Shown: piece by piece, positions 63,179-64,000 of the stretch | How positions within the stretch are numbered: the first letter of the stretch is position 1 | Layout: each line of letters opens with the position of its first letter | Source: Bicyclus anynana | Taxonomy: Eukaryota > Arthropoda > Insecta > Lepidoptera > Nymphalidae | Direction of reading: 5' to 3' | Length of the DNA stretch: 64,000 bases | Assembly (NCBI RefSeq): GCF_947172395.1 | Contig: NC_069102.1 | Location: forward strand, 14,160,250-14,224,249 | The notes under the pieces: generated by a model | Told to the model about the DNA's origin: nothing | What the model saw: the letters and a program-made list of their open reading frames with translations, nothing else | The model's database searches: none | Made by a program: the position numbers and the translations under genes

Positions 63179-64000
63179 CTGGAAATAGAGAAATAGACTA
63201 AACTTATAGATTCTTATAAGGACTTCGCCGTGACATTGTGAATATGGATTATGGATTATTATGGACTTGGGCTATCGTGAAGTTTAGTTTTTCTACAAAT
63301 CCCGCAGGAATTACTAATTTTTCCGACATAAAAAGTAGCCTATATTGTTACAAATGGCTCGAGTACGGATTGTGTTATAAATTACATTAATGTAATATCT
63401 ATTATTATAAAAAACCGGCCAAGTGCGTGTCGGGCCACGCACAGAGTAGGGTTCCGTAGATTAAGTTAGCACTTTAATCCCTTATGTAATGCACAAAAAT
63501 ACCCCACACCATGGGATAGACGATAAAAAATTCATCCTCACTTTGCATGTAAGGAAGGAACCCAAAACATTTTTCAAACTTTTTTTACCATTTTATAGAC
63601 GAAAATAATATACATACCCATACTAAGTTTTATCTTTCTAGTTTTAACATTATAGTATTTGTATATAAGCTGTGATGACAGTGATAGTATAAATAAGAGG
63701 GTGTTTGGTGTTTGGTGTAGTTGTTTGTTCAGCAGCGTCGTGTTAGTGGTTTTTTGTTTGGAGACAATCATTTACAGAAATTTCTTTTTATTTCAACTCG
63801 CTAAATCTTCGACGCCGTTACGTGCATTAAAAATTCGAAATGGTAATCCTGAGTGAAATTAACTCGGCAGCTCGGGTCACCTTTATGGTCACAAATGACC
63901 ATCAATCATAAAAATACTGTTGGTTACGTAATTTAAGAAAATAAAATTTATATTTTCGTCATTAGTTTAATGGAAGTGTAAAACAGTAATGCGTAAGCTG
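63179..64000. other. upstream intron or 5' flank of the thioester protein
   Basis: A dispersed repeat begins at 'aaaaccggccaagtgcgtgt' (63,413). I found no minus-strand signal-peptide exon with a matching donor; it may lie beyond the right edge. Confidence 0.5.

Overview
The window is eukaryotic nuclear DNA, most likely from a moth or butterfly. The evidence is AT-rich non-coding sequence, GC-rich split exons with GT-AG introns, insect-type orthologues, RTE and CR1/jockey-like non-LTR retrotransposons, tRNA-derived SINEs with ATG/ATT-rich tails, and many short inverted-repeat (MITE-like) elements. There are no operons, CRISPR arrays or bacterial signals. The order-level assignment is inference; the genes were read from translations and splice phase.

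Layout. Positions 1-12,400 hold no host gene that I can see. They contain nested repeats, with a 3.9-kb retrotransposon (6179-10110; ORF2 intact at 956 codons) inserted in a 130-bp minisatellite. This lies inside two further layers of inverted repeats. From about 12,430 to 26,097 (+) lies a split gene for a RIC3-like chaperone of nicotinic acetylcholine receptors; ten coding exons are placed, and splice phase implies at least one small exon is still missing. NDUFA11 (complex I accessory subunit, -) and F-actin capping protein alpha (+) are single-exon genes at 30,283-30,789 and 31,195-32,061. They are divergently transcribed from a 405-bp spacer. From 37,692 to the right edge (-) lies a large alpha-2-macroglobulin/complement-family thioester protein. 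I could chain 28 exons with consistent splice phase, about 1,819 residues from MG1 to the C-terminus. The signal-peptide exon is not found.

Notable points. The thioester protein has the canonical GCGEQ motif and a His at the position of the catalytic His of complement C3. It carries a roughly 335-residue acidic, Asn-rich tail after the receptor-binding domain and can end in two ways (splice to a Pro/Tyr-rich exon, or read-through to an early stop). The end of its exon 24, with its splice donor, has been amplified into a tandem array of about 103-bp units inside the next intron. RIC3 shows a partial tandem exon copy and a 31-codon internal repeat. Several introns contain perfect hairpins with 16-28-bp arms.

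The four genes do not form a pathway: synaptic receptor assembly, respiration, actin capping and innate immunity are simply neighbours. I see no clear candidate for a wholly new system. The best leads are the thioester-protein tail and the exon-derived array.
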